Part shown: piece by piece, positions 1-5,774 of the stretch | Layout: each line of letters begins with the position of its first letter | How positions within the stretch are numbered: position 1 is the stretch's first letter | Assembly: GCA_029259935.1 (NCBI GenBank) | Contig: JAJDEH010000035.1 | Span: 1 to 5,774, forward strand | Source of the DNA: Planctomycetota bacterium | GTDB taxonomy: Bacteria > Planctomycetota > Planctomycetia > Pirellulales > Pirellulaceae | DNA: 5,774 bases | Reading direction: 5' to 3' | The notes under the pieces: model-generated | Databases searched by the model: none | The model's input: the letters and a program-made list of their open reading frames with translations, nothing else | What the model was told of the DNA's origin: nothing | Translations under genes and position numbers: made by a program

Positions 1-5
1 AGCGT

Positions 6-26
6 CCACTGGCGAGACGCCAGTGG
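6..26. repeat. Perfect short hairpin (inverted repeat) at the left edge
   Basis: Arms CCACTGGCG (6-14) and CGCCAGTGG (18-26) are exact reverse complements, nine base pairs, separated by only three bases (AGA). No T-run follows on the plus strand and no gene end is visible next to it, so a terminator role is unproven, although a gene could end just left of the window. From memory, intergenic elements built on CCACTGGC/GCCAGTGG are frequent in Pirellulales-type genomes, so this may be one copy of a dispersed element. The symmetry is seen directly; the dispersed-repeat reading is inference. Confidence 0.7.
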
Positions 27-165
27 CACCCCTGGCGAACTCAACTAACCCTAATTCTTAGCTGTGACAAAGCACTAGGGGGCGAACGACGTGAGCCTCA
101 CGCCGCGCATAACTGGAAGTTCGCAACGGTCCGCATGGTGCGACGGGGAATCCGTCAACAAACGC
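27..165. other. Non-coding stretch upstream of the small plus-strand gene
   Basis: I see no supported gene here. Small symmetric pieces are present: GTGAG-C-CTCAC at 91-101, GACGG/CCGTC with a five-base loop at 142-156, and the word GGCGAAC twice (34-40 and 81-87). None is strong enough to call as a separate element. Together with the hairpin at 6-26 they resemble the repeat-rich spacers common in planctomycetes, which is an impression and not a measurement. Confidence 0.4.
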
Positions 166-214
166 TTGACAGGGCGAAAATCGTCTTCTGTTGATGTAGA
201 TCTGTCGCTAGGAT
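166..214 (+). promoter_or_regulatory. Possible promoter region for the small membrane protein gene
   Basis: A perfect -35 consensus TTGACA lies at 166-171, but no good -10 box follows at 16-18 bases; the hexamer at the 17-base spacing is TGTTGA. A better -10-like hexamer, TAGGAT (4 of 6 consensus bases), is at 209-214, too far (37 bases) to pair with that TTGACA. If TAGGAT were used, transcription would begin near 221 and leave a leader of about 20 bases. The word CGTCAAC occurs at 153-159 and again at 216-222, with the inverted TTGAC at 166-170 inside the -35 box, which could be regulator half-sites. Weakly supported. Confidence 0.25.
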
Positions 215-243
215 GCGTCAACCAATCATCTGGAGTGACGCAT
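213..243 (+). promoter_or_regulatory. Inverted repeat enclosing the ribosome binding site and start codon
   Basis: ATGCGTCA (213-220) and TGACGCAT (236-243) are exact reverse complements, eight base pairs around a 15-base loop. The loop contains the Shine-Dalgarno TGGAG (231-235), and the right arm includes the first two bases of the ATG start codon at 242-244. If transcribed as one leader, the stem would partly hide the start codon of the small gene. If transcription instead starts inside it (TAGGAT at 209-214 as -10), the same symmetry could be a DNA operator around +1. The symmetry is seen; both functions are inference. Confidence 0.5.
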
Positions 244-493
244 GGTTTATCGACGTAGCATTGCCCAATTCAGCCTGCGGCGATTCCTTGCATTCGCCGT
301 GCTGTGTTGTTTTCTAGCAGCCTACTTGCGCGCGCCACTGGCCACCTACCTGAAGAACATCTCCTCACCAAATTCCAAGGCCAGCCAAGAGTCTTCAGCT
401 TCAGACCTGCGCAAGCTCATCGATGAATGGGAACGCAGATGGGAAAACGATGATATCGACCCGTCTACGAGAACTAGAGGTGGCGTGATCTGA
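242..493 (+). CDS. Small single-pass membrane protein, planctomycete FSLR / EWER-GGV type
   Basis: An 83-residue protein of unknown function. It starts at ATG 242 behind TGGAG (231-235, six-base spacer) and ends at TGA 491-493. Residues 1-14 are basic (R4, R5, R13, R14) and contain QFSLRR; residues 15-30 form one hydrophobic segment with an adjacent cysteine pair (CC), followed by a polar tail, so it should sit in the membrane with a short soluble C-terminus. The tail reads LIDEWERRWENDD and ends RGGVI. From memory, many short planctomycete proteins share an FSLR-type anchor and a C-terminal motif of the form EWERxW, D, then R..GGI, and this fits as a diverged member. No catalytic residues are apparent. 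It lies alone, convergent with the ABC operon, so the neighbours say little about its job. An alternative is a spurious frame, but the ribosome site and both motifs argue against that. Confidence 0.72.
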   Translation: MVYRRSIAQFSLRRFLAFAVLCCFLAAYLRAPLATYLKNISSPNSKASQESSASDLRKLIDEWERRWENDDIDPSTRTRGGVI

Positions 494-580
494 AAAAGGT
501 CGAACCGCAAAGGTGTCCGGAGTCACTCTCGCCGGGCGAAGAGCCTCCCGACTCTGTTGTTGCGCATCCTTTCACCAATC
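494..580. terminator. Convergent gap with an imperfect hairpin, possible shared terminator
   Basis: The 87 bases between the stop of the small plus-strand gene and the stop of the minus-strand HEAT gene hold one imperfect hairpin at 526-543. CTCTCGC pairs with GCG-A-AGAG, seven pairs with one bulged A and a three-base loop. Neither strand has a T-run directly after it; read on the minus strand, a TTTTT occurs about 30 bases further on (494-499 region). It could act as a weak terminator in both directions. The location is right for one, but the structure is modest. Confidence 0.3.
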
Positions 581-2368
581 TCAATCCTCCTCCCGCGGGA
601 TGAGCTGCAAGAATTCAGGATTGCGGCCTCCGATCGGCCGGGTGCGGATTTTTGGAAATTCGCGTCCGGTGATCTTGTGAATCGCCCAGTTGGCGGCGTG
701 CTTATATAGCGGCCCCAGCCCACCTCGGGCTTGGAAATTCTCGAGAACGGGCAACTGGTCGACCGCTTTCATTCGTCCTAGGCTGATCGCGGCGTGCTGG
801 CGCACTTCCAAAAACTCGGCGGGCGTGAAACTGGTGTCGGCCAGTCGGCCCGCGAGTTGTCTTCCTATTTCCGCATCGTTGCTCCCGGTGTACAAGTGCC
901 CCAGCGCCCAGACAGCCGCCGTGCGCGAGTACCTGCCATAAGGGGAGGCCGTGCCGCCCTCGGCGGACTTGGGAATGTGCGCGACCAGTTCCGGAATCGC
1001 GGGTTCATATTTCATCGCCCCCAGGGCCTCCAGCAAATGGGCGAGTTGCTTGTCACTGGATTGTATGCCGGGCCGCCCGCTCTCGCGATAACGCATTTCT
1101 TCCTGGAGTTTCTGAAACATTCCATCCAGCGTATCGGCAACGGCAAGCTTTTTCAGGCCCCAAGCCGCCGCTTCGAATACTTCATGTCGATCGAAATTGA
1201 CGAGCGAAAGAAAGTGCATGGCGGCCGGCTTGTGATCCAAGGCGGTCAGCAGGATCACGGCTTGCTCTTTGCCACGCCATGACCCCTTTTTCAGAGTCTC
1301 CATGCCGGCGTCGAGAATCGTGGTTTGAAGTTGCTTATCGGAAGCTAGATCAATGAGCGATCGGCGGACGTCATTGCGCACCACGGGGTGAGGGTCATCC
1401 AGTAGCGGGGCCAGTCGCGTGACCGCCCGTTCCGTCGCTTCATCGACCAGGGCGCGGACGGTGAGTTCTCGCACCCGCGAATCTTGGCTGGCGAGCAGTG
1501 CGTCCACTTGCGGCAGCAGCAACTTCGGATCAATCCGTAACAAATGTTGAATCGCGATGCCGGCCACCGCCGGTTCCGGATCGACCGCAAGCTGCAGAAG
1601 CAACGCGTCCGCGCTGGCTTGGCGGTGGCCGCCCAACATCGATGCGGCGACCAGCCGGTCGGCAATTCGTCCAGACGTCTTGACCGCCGCCAGCTTGCCA
1701 GCCTGCTCGACGAGTCCTTCGGTTTGTATTCCGGCGAGCGCGCGAGCGGCCGCTAGGCGAATCGTGGTTGATCGCCGCCGATCGAGGGCCAGCCGACGTA
1801 GTGAAGCAGCCGCTTGGGGTTCCTTCACCAATCCCAGTCCTGTCACGGCCAATATCAGCAACTTGTCCGAAGTCTTGTCTGAATCAAGACGAGCTAGCCA
1901 CACTTTTCGAGCGGGTTGGAAGTTCCAGCGCGCCAAAGCCGGTTCGACAACTTGTGGGAAATCCAGCCCTTGCATCGGCAACTGGGCGAACAAGGCAGAT
2001 GCCGATCGTGGATTTCCTAGCACGACCAGCGCGCGAGCCGCCGCCAGCCGCGCGATCGGTTCGCTGTCAGGTCCGAGCTGTCGCTCCAGTGCCTCAATCA
2101 CTTCCACCGTCGCGAGTTCCCGCATTCCGTGCATATAAGTGTGGGCAACGGCCTCGGCCGCTTGTCGTTGCACGTCGGCCTCGGAATGATCCAACGCGCT
2201 GAGCAACATGCCCTTTACCTCGGGCGGAAAAAGCATCTCGGGCTCCGGAACTACGATTCTCGGATCTTGATCCATGGCAAAATCCAATTCGAAGTCAGCC
2301 CCCCGCGCGGAAGGCACCGCGATGCCCAGGACCACAAGAGCGATTGCAATGAAAGCAAGATTCTTCAA
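581..2368 (-). CDS. Exported HEAT-repeat protein linked to the ABC transporter
   Basis: A 595-residue alpha-solenoid protein, probably a protein-binding scaffold acting outside the cytoplasmic membrane. The start is TTG at 2368-2366, with Shine-Dalgarno GAGGGGA at 2382-2376 and a seven-base spacer. This start yields a signal peptide: K2 N3, hydrophobic 4-18, then PSARG-A with likely cleavage after G23 or A24. The next in-frame ATG (residue 32) would lose it. HEAT-like helical pairs with the typical D..P.VR..A...L pattern are clearest at about 53-79, 91-117, 187-214, 254-279, 286-309, 317-342 and 383-410, with weaker units at 481-492, 520-533 and 555-568. There is no cysteine, so no haem-binding CxxCH as in some planctomycete HEAT proteins, and no enzyme domain. 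It starts 19 bases after the permease stop, so it is probably co-transcribed and co-translated. The HEAT fold and export signal are well supported; partnership with the transporter is inferred from linkage only. Confidence 0.88.
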   Translation of the reverse strand: MKNLAFIAIALVVLGIAVPSARGADFELDFAMDQDPRIVVPEPEMLFPPEVKGMLLSALDHSEADVQRQAAEAVAHTYMHGMRELATVEVIEALERQLGPDSEPIARLAAARALVVLGNPRSASALFAQLPMQGLDFPQVVEPALARWNFQPARKVWLARLDSDKTSDKLLILAVTGLGLVKEPQAAASLRRLALDRRRSTTIRLAAARALAGIQTEGLVEQAGKLAAVKTSGRIADRLVAASMLGGHRQASADALLLQLAVDPEPAVAGIAIQHLLRIDPKLLLPQVDALLASQDSRVRELTVRALVDEATERAVTRLAPLLDDPHPVVRNDVRRSLIDLASDKQLQTTILDAGMETLKKGSWRGKEQAVILLTALDHKPAAMHFLSLVNFDRHEVFEAAAWGLKKLAVADTLDGMFQKLQEEMRYRESGRPGIQSSDKQLAHLLEALGAMKYEPAIPELVAHIPKSAEGGTASPYGRYSRTAAVWALGHLYTGSNDAEIGRQLAGRLADTSFTPAEFLEVRQHAAISLGRMKAVDQLPVLENFQARGGLGPLYKHAANWAIHKITGREFPKIRTRPIGGRNPEFLQLIPREED

Positions 2369-2375
2369 CAGATTT

Positions 2376-2382
2376 TCCCCTC
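2376..2382 (-). promoter_or_regulatory. Ribosome binding site that decides a TTG start
   Basis: Read on the minus strand this is GAGGGGA, seven bases before the TTG at 2368 and just after the permease TAA (2390-2388). It is the strongest Shine-Dalgarno in the operon, and it fixes the TTG start and therefore the signal peptide of the HEAT protein. Confidence 0.7.
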
Positions 2383-2387
2383 GCGAT

Positions 2388-4046
2388 TTATTGCGGTTTG
2401 GTCAATTGCCAAGTTCGTAAGACCAGCACGACCAGACAAAAGATCGCGGCACCGCCGACAAACCACCAGTTCGCCGGCAATAGGTTATATTCCGCGAAGT
2501 TTTCGGCTTCGATGATATGCAGCGCCGCGGCCATCGGATTAATCGTCAGGGCTGCCTCGACCGTCGAATGGCCAAAAGGCCGGTCGCGGCCCAGCCAAAT
2601 GAGCATGGTGCCCGCACACATCCCAACCAGCAAACTGTAGCTCGTCCCGGTGGCCACCGCGGTCTTGCGAAACAAACTGCTTACCGCCGCGCTCAACAGA
2701 ATCGCAAACACCGCCATCAGTACCAGGCAAATCAAGACGCCGGTGATCTGCAGCCGCATGCTGGGATCGATCGCAATGATTACGCCGTATCCGGGAAGCG
2801 TCGCCAGCAACAACAGCCCCAGCGTCCAGGTAACGCTCATCAGCTTGCCACGGACGATTTTACCGGCCGTCAGAGGCGTCATTTGCAATTGTTCCCAACT
2901 GCCATTTTCTCGTTCCGCGCTGATCAGTCCCGCGCCCAGACTGGGTGCCACCAGCACCAACAACGACACTTGCAGAACCACCATGATCATGCCCACCGTC
3001 TCTTGGCCCCAACTGATCGATCCGGTTGTGGTGGCAAACGTCAATCCCATGGAACCGACGGCACAAACGGCCACCAAACGCAACAGCCAATGCAGCCGCC
3101 CAAAGCGGCGCGAGCGAAATTCCTTGACCATCACGGGATTCACCAACGGCAGAATCCCTGATTTGCGTCTTTGCGGATCGACCAAAAACCAAAGCCGGCG
3201 AAACGCGCGAACCAGCAGTCCCCGTTCGTCCGTCATGGTCCCTTGCGGCCGAGCGCGGTCGAACATTGTATGGTTGAAACGCAGCACGGTGGCGACCATG
3301 CACACCAAGGAAATCGCCACCGATGCCAGCATGAATTTGACGGGAGCTCCGCCTGCGGAAACCAGTCCGTGCGAGCCGCGGTCCGCCGCGCCAAGAATCT
3401 CCATAACGGCGGGAACTGGAGAAATGTGGCGCAGCCATCCCGCCGCGGTGGCGGCCACCGTCCCGCTCCCTTGAAGAAACCAGTGCGGCACGAGCGCGCC
3501 AACGGCGGCAAGCAAGACAACGCCATAGGTGATCCGCAACGCCGAGTCGGTCGACGTGGCGTAGGTGCTAACGAGCAATGCCAAAGCACAGCACAACAGG
3601 GCCGCCAACGCCAGCACGCCATACAAGGCAACCAGTTGGTCGACCAGAGAAATCCCCCCCATCGCGTAACACGCGGCGGCCGCCGGTACGCTCATCAACA
3701 ACATCAGCACCACAAACGCCAGCATGGCGGCAAGCTTTCCCCAATAAATCGACCAGGCACTCATTGGCGAATTGAGCAGCAATTGCATGGTGCCTTGCTG
3801 CTTTTCGCGAACGATCGACGTGGCGGGAAAGGCGGGTACGACCAGCAGCAGCGAGACCAGCAGCCCGTATCCAAACACCAAGAAGACTTCGCGCGACTGC
3901 GACATCGAGAGATCGACCAACGCATCGCTTGGCCAGCGCAGGACGACCAACAGCGAACAGATCAACGCGACACCGATCAATAGCGCCACCGCTTTGCGCG
4001 TTTGCAACAGGCCAAGCAGTTCGCGAGTAATGATGGGGTTGTTCAT
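2388..4046 (-). CDS. ABC-2 type permease with two tandem membrane halves in one chain
   Basis: A 552-residue integral membrane protein, the transmembrane part of the ABC transporter. About 12 hydrophobic segments fall in two sets: roughly 19-36, 54-72, 105-125, 138-160, 172-190 and 236-256, then 318-338, 352-373, 403-425, 433-455, 467-485 and 527-544. The halves are related: NPIITREL (3-10) matches NPVMVKEF (303-310); TSIVREKQQGT..LL..SPMSA...GKL (76-105) matches GLISAERENGS..QL..TPLTA...GKL (373-402); HISPVPA (207-213) matches TINPMAA (501-507). All are offset by about 294-300 residues. A basic cytoplasmic linker (about 257-302) joins them. The conserved E-rich loop with GT/GS and P..A is typical of ABC-2 exporters and likely contacts the ATPase. 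Start ATG 4046-4044 lies 15 bases after the ATPase stop with no visible Shine-Dalgarno, suggesting translational coupling. Cargo unknown; export is the usual direction for this family. Confidence 0.9.
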   Translation of the reverse strand: MNNPIITRELLGLLQTRKAVALLIGVALICSLLVVLRWPSDALVDLSMSQSREVFLVFGYGLLVSLLLVVPAFPATSIVREKQQGTMQLLLNSPMSAWSIYWGKLAAMLAFVVLMLLMSVPAAAACYAMGGISLVDQLVALYGVLALAALLCCALALLVSTYATSTDSALRITYGVVLLAAVGALVPHWFLQGSGTVAATAAGWLRHISPVPAVMEILGAADRGSHGLVSAGGAPVKFMLASVAISLVCMVATVLRFNHTMFDRARPQGTMTDERGLLVRAFRRLWFLVDPQRRKSGILPLVNPVMVKEFRSRRFGRLHWLLRLVAVCAVGSMGLTFATTTGSISWGQETVGMIMVVLQVSLLVLVAPSLGAGLISAERENGSWEQLQMTPLTAGKIVRGKLMSVTWTLGLLLLATLPGYGVIIAIDPSMRLQITGVLICLVLMAVFAILLSAAVSSLFRKTAVATGTSYSLLVGMCAGTMLIWLGRDRPFGHSTVEAALTINPMAAALHIIEAENFAEYNLLPANWWFVGGAAIFCLVVLVLRTWQLTKPQ

Positions 4047-4061
4047 GGCAGCGGGAATCGT

Positions 4062-5072
4062 TCAAGCGGTTGCCAACGGCGACGCGGCGGCCCCCTCGGT
4101 TGCGACTTCGTTTCGAGTTACCGACAAGAATGCATCTTCCAAATCCTGAAGCAGTTCGCGGAACTGAGTGACTCGTACGTCGGCCTCCACAAGTTCCTTG
4201 AGCAATTGGCCCAATTCGTTGTCGGTCCGCGTCGTGCGGAACCGAACGATTGCCTCGGCGTCGGACGCGTCCGTTTCCGAGTCGTCGCCGACGAAGGCGC
4301 GTATGATCTCCACGGCCTGTTCAAGCTGGTCTTTGTCGGCCAACTGCGCCTCGAAGATTCGCCGCTGGCTGACGGTCCGCATGATGTCGCTCAAAGTGCC
4401 AAACGCGCGCAGCTTTCCGTGCGAGAGGATGGCAATCTGATCGCAGATTCGTGACAGTTCGGGCAAGATATGGCTGGTGACTATCAACGTCTTTCCCATC
4501 CCGGCCAAGTGCATCAGCAGGGCTCGCATTTCCACCCGCGCTTCGGGATCGAGTCCGTTGGCAGGCTCGTCGAGGATCAGAACCTCTGGGTCGTGCAGCA
4601 ACGTTCTGGCGATGGCAACGCGCTGCTTCATGCCGTGGCTCAGGCTTTCCACGAACTTGTCCTGCATGTACGCCGAGCCGGTCGTTTCCATGACTTCGTC
4701 GATGCGCGCTTTGCGTTTGGATCTTCGAATGCCGAAGGCGGCGCCGAAAAAGTCGAGGTATTCTCGCACACGCATGTTTTCATAAAACCCAAAGGTATCC
4801 GGCATGTAGCCAACCAGCCGCTTGATCCTGCGCACATCGCGGGCACAATCGGCACCGGCCACGGATGCCGAGCCGCTGGTCGCCTTGGCCAAGCCGACCA
4901 GAATCTTGATCGCCGTGGTTTTACCGGCCCCGTTGGGACCGATCAGTCCGAGAATCTGTCCGCGCCGCAGCGTGATGGACAAGCTGTCCAGCGCGGTGAA
5001 ATCGCCGTACTTTTTAGTCAGTTGATTGATGACCACGACCGGTTGCTGGTCAGCCCGAGGTTCCGCATTCAT
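4062..5072 (-). CDS. ABC transporter ATP-binding protein (ABC-2 / CcmA-GldA-like)
   Basis: A 336-residue cytoplasmic ATPase that powers the neighbouring permease. All nucleotide-binding elements are present: Walker A GPNGAGKT (45-52, K51), signature LSHGMKQR (144-151), Walker B VLILDEP (164-170, catalytic E169), D-loop GLDPEAR (173-179) and switch histidine H201 in TSHILPEL. Two variations stand out: the Q-loop reads GYMPD (88-92) with Asp where Gln or Glu is usual, and the signature has His for the second residue of LSGG. Related ABC-2 ATPases tolerate both positions varying. Residues about 236-320 form the extra C-terminal domain of drug- or lipid-exporter ATPases, ending in LEDAFLSVTRN (311-321), with an acidic stretch at 263-273. 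The start is ATG 5072-5070 with AAGG six bases upstream. Intact and probably active, likely as a homodimer on the fused permease. Confidence 0.95.
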   Translation of the reverse strand: MNAEPRADQQPVVVINQLTKKYGDFTALDSLSITLRRGQILGLIGPNGAGKTTAIKILVGLAKATSGSASVAGADCARDVRRIKRLVGYMPDTFGFYENMRVREYLDFFGAAFGIRRSKRKARIDEVMETTGSAYMQDKFVESLSHGMKQRVAIARTLLHDPEVLILDEPANGLDPEARVEMRALLMHLAGMGKTLIVTSHILPELSRICDQIAILSHGKLRAFGTLSDIMRTVSQRRIFEAQLADKDQLEQAVEIIRAFVGDDSETDASDAEAIVRFRTTRTDNELGQLLKELVEADVRVTQFRELLQDLEDAFLSVTRNEVATEGAAASPLATA

Positions 5073-5112
5073 GTCTTGCCTTGAATAATTGCATTGGAGT
5101 TTGTCTTGTGGA
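5073..5112 (-). other. Short gap between the partial gene and the ATPase gene
   Basis: Forty bases separate the TAA of the upstream gene from the ATPase ATG. No hairpin with a T-run is present and no clear promoter hexamers were seen. It holds the AAGG ribosome site (5082-5079 on the minus strand). This supports read-through from the upstream gene, although a weak internal promoter cannot be excluded. Confidence 0.5.
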
Positions 5113-5774
5113 TTAACGTTCCAACGACTCTCCTTTCACCTGCATGGTGACGGATCGGACGCGCCAGCGGACCGCGGGATCGTCGTTCTCGGCATACGGG
5201 TCCTCGTCGGGATGCTCGCCTACAAACATTCCCAGAACAAGCCTGCCACGGTCATCCAAACGTAGCAGTTCGTCGCGATCGATCGTCACGGGGATGGTCC
5301 CGAGTGGGCCGTCGACCGTTTTCAAAACGACCGGCGTTTCCCCATCGAATCCCACCACGTCGATCCGTCGCGACGGCGCGTTGATTTGAATCGTGAGCCG
5401 CGCCTCGTCCAACTTCATGGGGTGTACCTCGGACGGCACCGTCCACCTTAGAAAAATCTTGGAACCGAATCGTGCTTCGTACCATTCGTCCTTGACGCGG
5501 TCGTGGATTGCCGACTTCGCATCGCCGTCTCGCGATCCTAGCGCTTCGAACTTCAGAAACGGCGATGGGATCAAGAGTCGGGATCCCGGCTCAGGCCGCC
5601 GCAGTGCCAACGGGATCGCCAACAGCGCCGATCCGTCGCGCGTCGCCGATTCGGGAAAGGAGAACCCCATTTCGATCGCCGCGGCCCAGGCGTACAGCAT
5701 CAAATGCGGAGGAGTGGTGCTGGATACGTACGACTCGTCCCAATCAAACATTGCTTTGTACACGGATTGCCGCC
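5113..5774 (-). CDS. Unrecognised protein, 3' portion only (runs off the right edge)
   Basis: The frame ends with TAA at 5115-5113 and stays open to the window edge, reading RQSVYKAMFDWDE at its visible beginning, so at least 219 residues and probably the C-terminus of a longer protein. A GTG at 5763 could be a start but lacks a convincing ribosome site. I do not recognise the family. Visible content: an early segment with PPHLMLYAWAAAIEMGF that is only moderately hydrophobic; a middle rich in P and L; then an alternating pattern typical of beta strands, from about FLRWTVP through ARLTIQINAP, RRIDVVGFDG and RLVLGMFVGE to WRVRSVTMQVKG. This suggests a beta-sandwich-like end domain. An acidic loop (HPDEDPYAENDD) precedes the last strand. 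No signal peptide or catalytic motif can be judged from this part. It lies 40 bases upstream of the ATPase and is probably the earlier gene of the same unit. Confidence 0.75.
   Translation of the reverse strand, partial: RQSVYKAMFDWDESYVSSTTPPHLMLYAWAAAIEMGFSFPESATRDGSALLAIPLALRRPEPGSRLLIPSPFLKFEALGSRDGDAKSAIHDRVKDEWYEARFGSKIFLRWTVPSEVHPMKLDEARLTIQINAPSRRIDVVGFDGETPVVLKTVDGPLGTIPVTIDRDELLRLDDRGRLVLGMFVGEHPDEDPYAENDDPAVRWRVRSVTMQVKGESLER

Noticed and set aside
591..600. Ten-base palindrome TCCCGCGGGA near the end of the HEAT gene
   Set aside because: Lies inside the last codons, has no loop and no T-run; likely a by-product of coding sequence.
794..1282. Plus-strand open frame of 162 codons opposite the 3' half of the HEAT gene
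   Set aside because: No ribosome site or domain found, and fully contained in a better supported gene on the other strand.
1557..2138. Plus-strand open frame of 193 codons opposite the HEAT gene
   Set aside because: It is a shadow of the minus-strand coding sequence: serine/arginine/alanine-rich composition with no recognisable domain, and the opposite strand has a clear HEAT protein.
581..2368. HEAT protein as a cytochrome-type or dehydrogenase-linked HEAT fusion
   Set aside because: The protein contains no cysteine and hence no CxxCH haem site, and shows no domain besides the helical repeats.
2650..3983. Long plus-strand open frames (274 and 270 codons) opposite the permease
   Set aside because: Low-complexity Q/H/R/N-rich products without membrane or domain pattern; they mirror the hydrophobic codons of the real permease.
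4470..5084. Plus-strand open frame of 204 codons opposite the ATPase
   Set aside because: The opposite strand carries every ABC ATPase motif in order, so this frame is incidental.
1..5774. tRNA, rRNA, CRISPR, transposase or integrase signals
   Set aside because: No cloverleaf-like arms, regularly spaced repeats, terminal inverted repeats around a transposase, or phage-type proteins were seen on either strand.

Overview
The window looks like a piece of a planctomycete chromosome, most likely of the Pirellulales kind, with moderately high GC. Three things suggest this. A small protein carries an N-terminal 'QFSLR' membrane anchor and a C-terminal 'EWERxW...GGV' motif. The ABC transporter pair has its two membrane halves fused in one chain. 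Starts are irregular, with a TTG start and one gene lacking a Shine-Dalgarno. This lineage call rests on remembered family resemblance, not on a search.

Layout: positions 1-241 are non-coding and hold a perfect short hairpin (6-26), a TTGACA box and an inverted repeat (213-243) that encloses the ribosome binding site of the next gene. A plus-strand gene (242-493) encodes an 83-residue single-pass membrane protein. After an 87-base convergent gap come four minus-strand genes, read from right to left: the 3' end of an unrecognised gene (5113 to the window edge), an ABC ATPase (4062-5072), a two-half ABC-2 permease (2388-4046) and a probably exported HEAT-repeat protein (581-2368). The gaps between these genes are 40, 15 and 19 bases with no terminator, so they read as one transcription unit whose promoter lies beyond the right edge.

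How they may work together: the ATPase has all its nucleotide-binding motifs. It can drive a transporter whose 12 predicted membrane helices sit in a single polypeptide made of two related halves, so the ATPase probably acts as a homodimer on one permease chain. The HEAT protein has a signal peptide, no cysteines and no other domain, which suggests a protein-binding scaffold outside the cytoplasmic membrane. Its tight linkage to the transporter suggests a partner role. The substrate cannot be read from the sequence.

No tRNA, rRNA, CRISPR array, transposase or phage gene was seen. The most interesting points are the hairpin over the start of the small gene, the internal duplication in the permease, and the linkage of an exporter to an exported HEAT scaffold.
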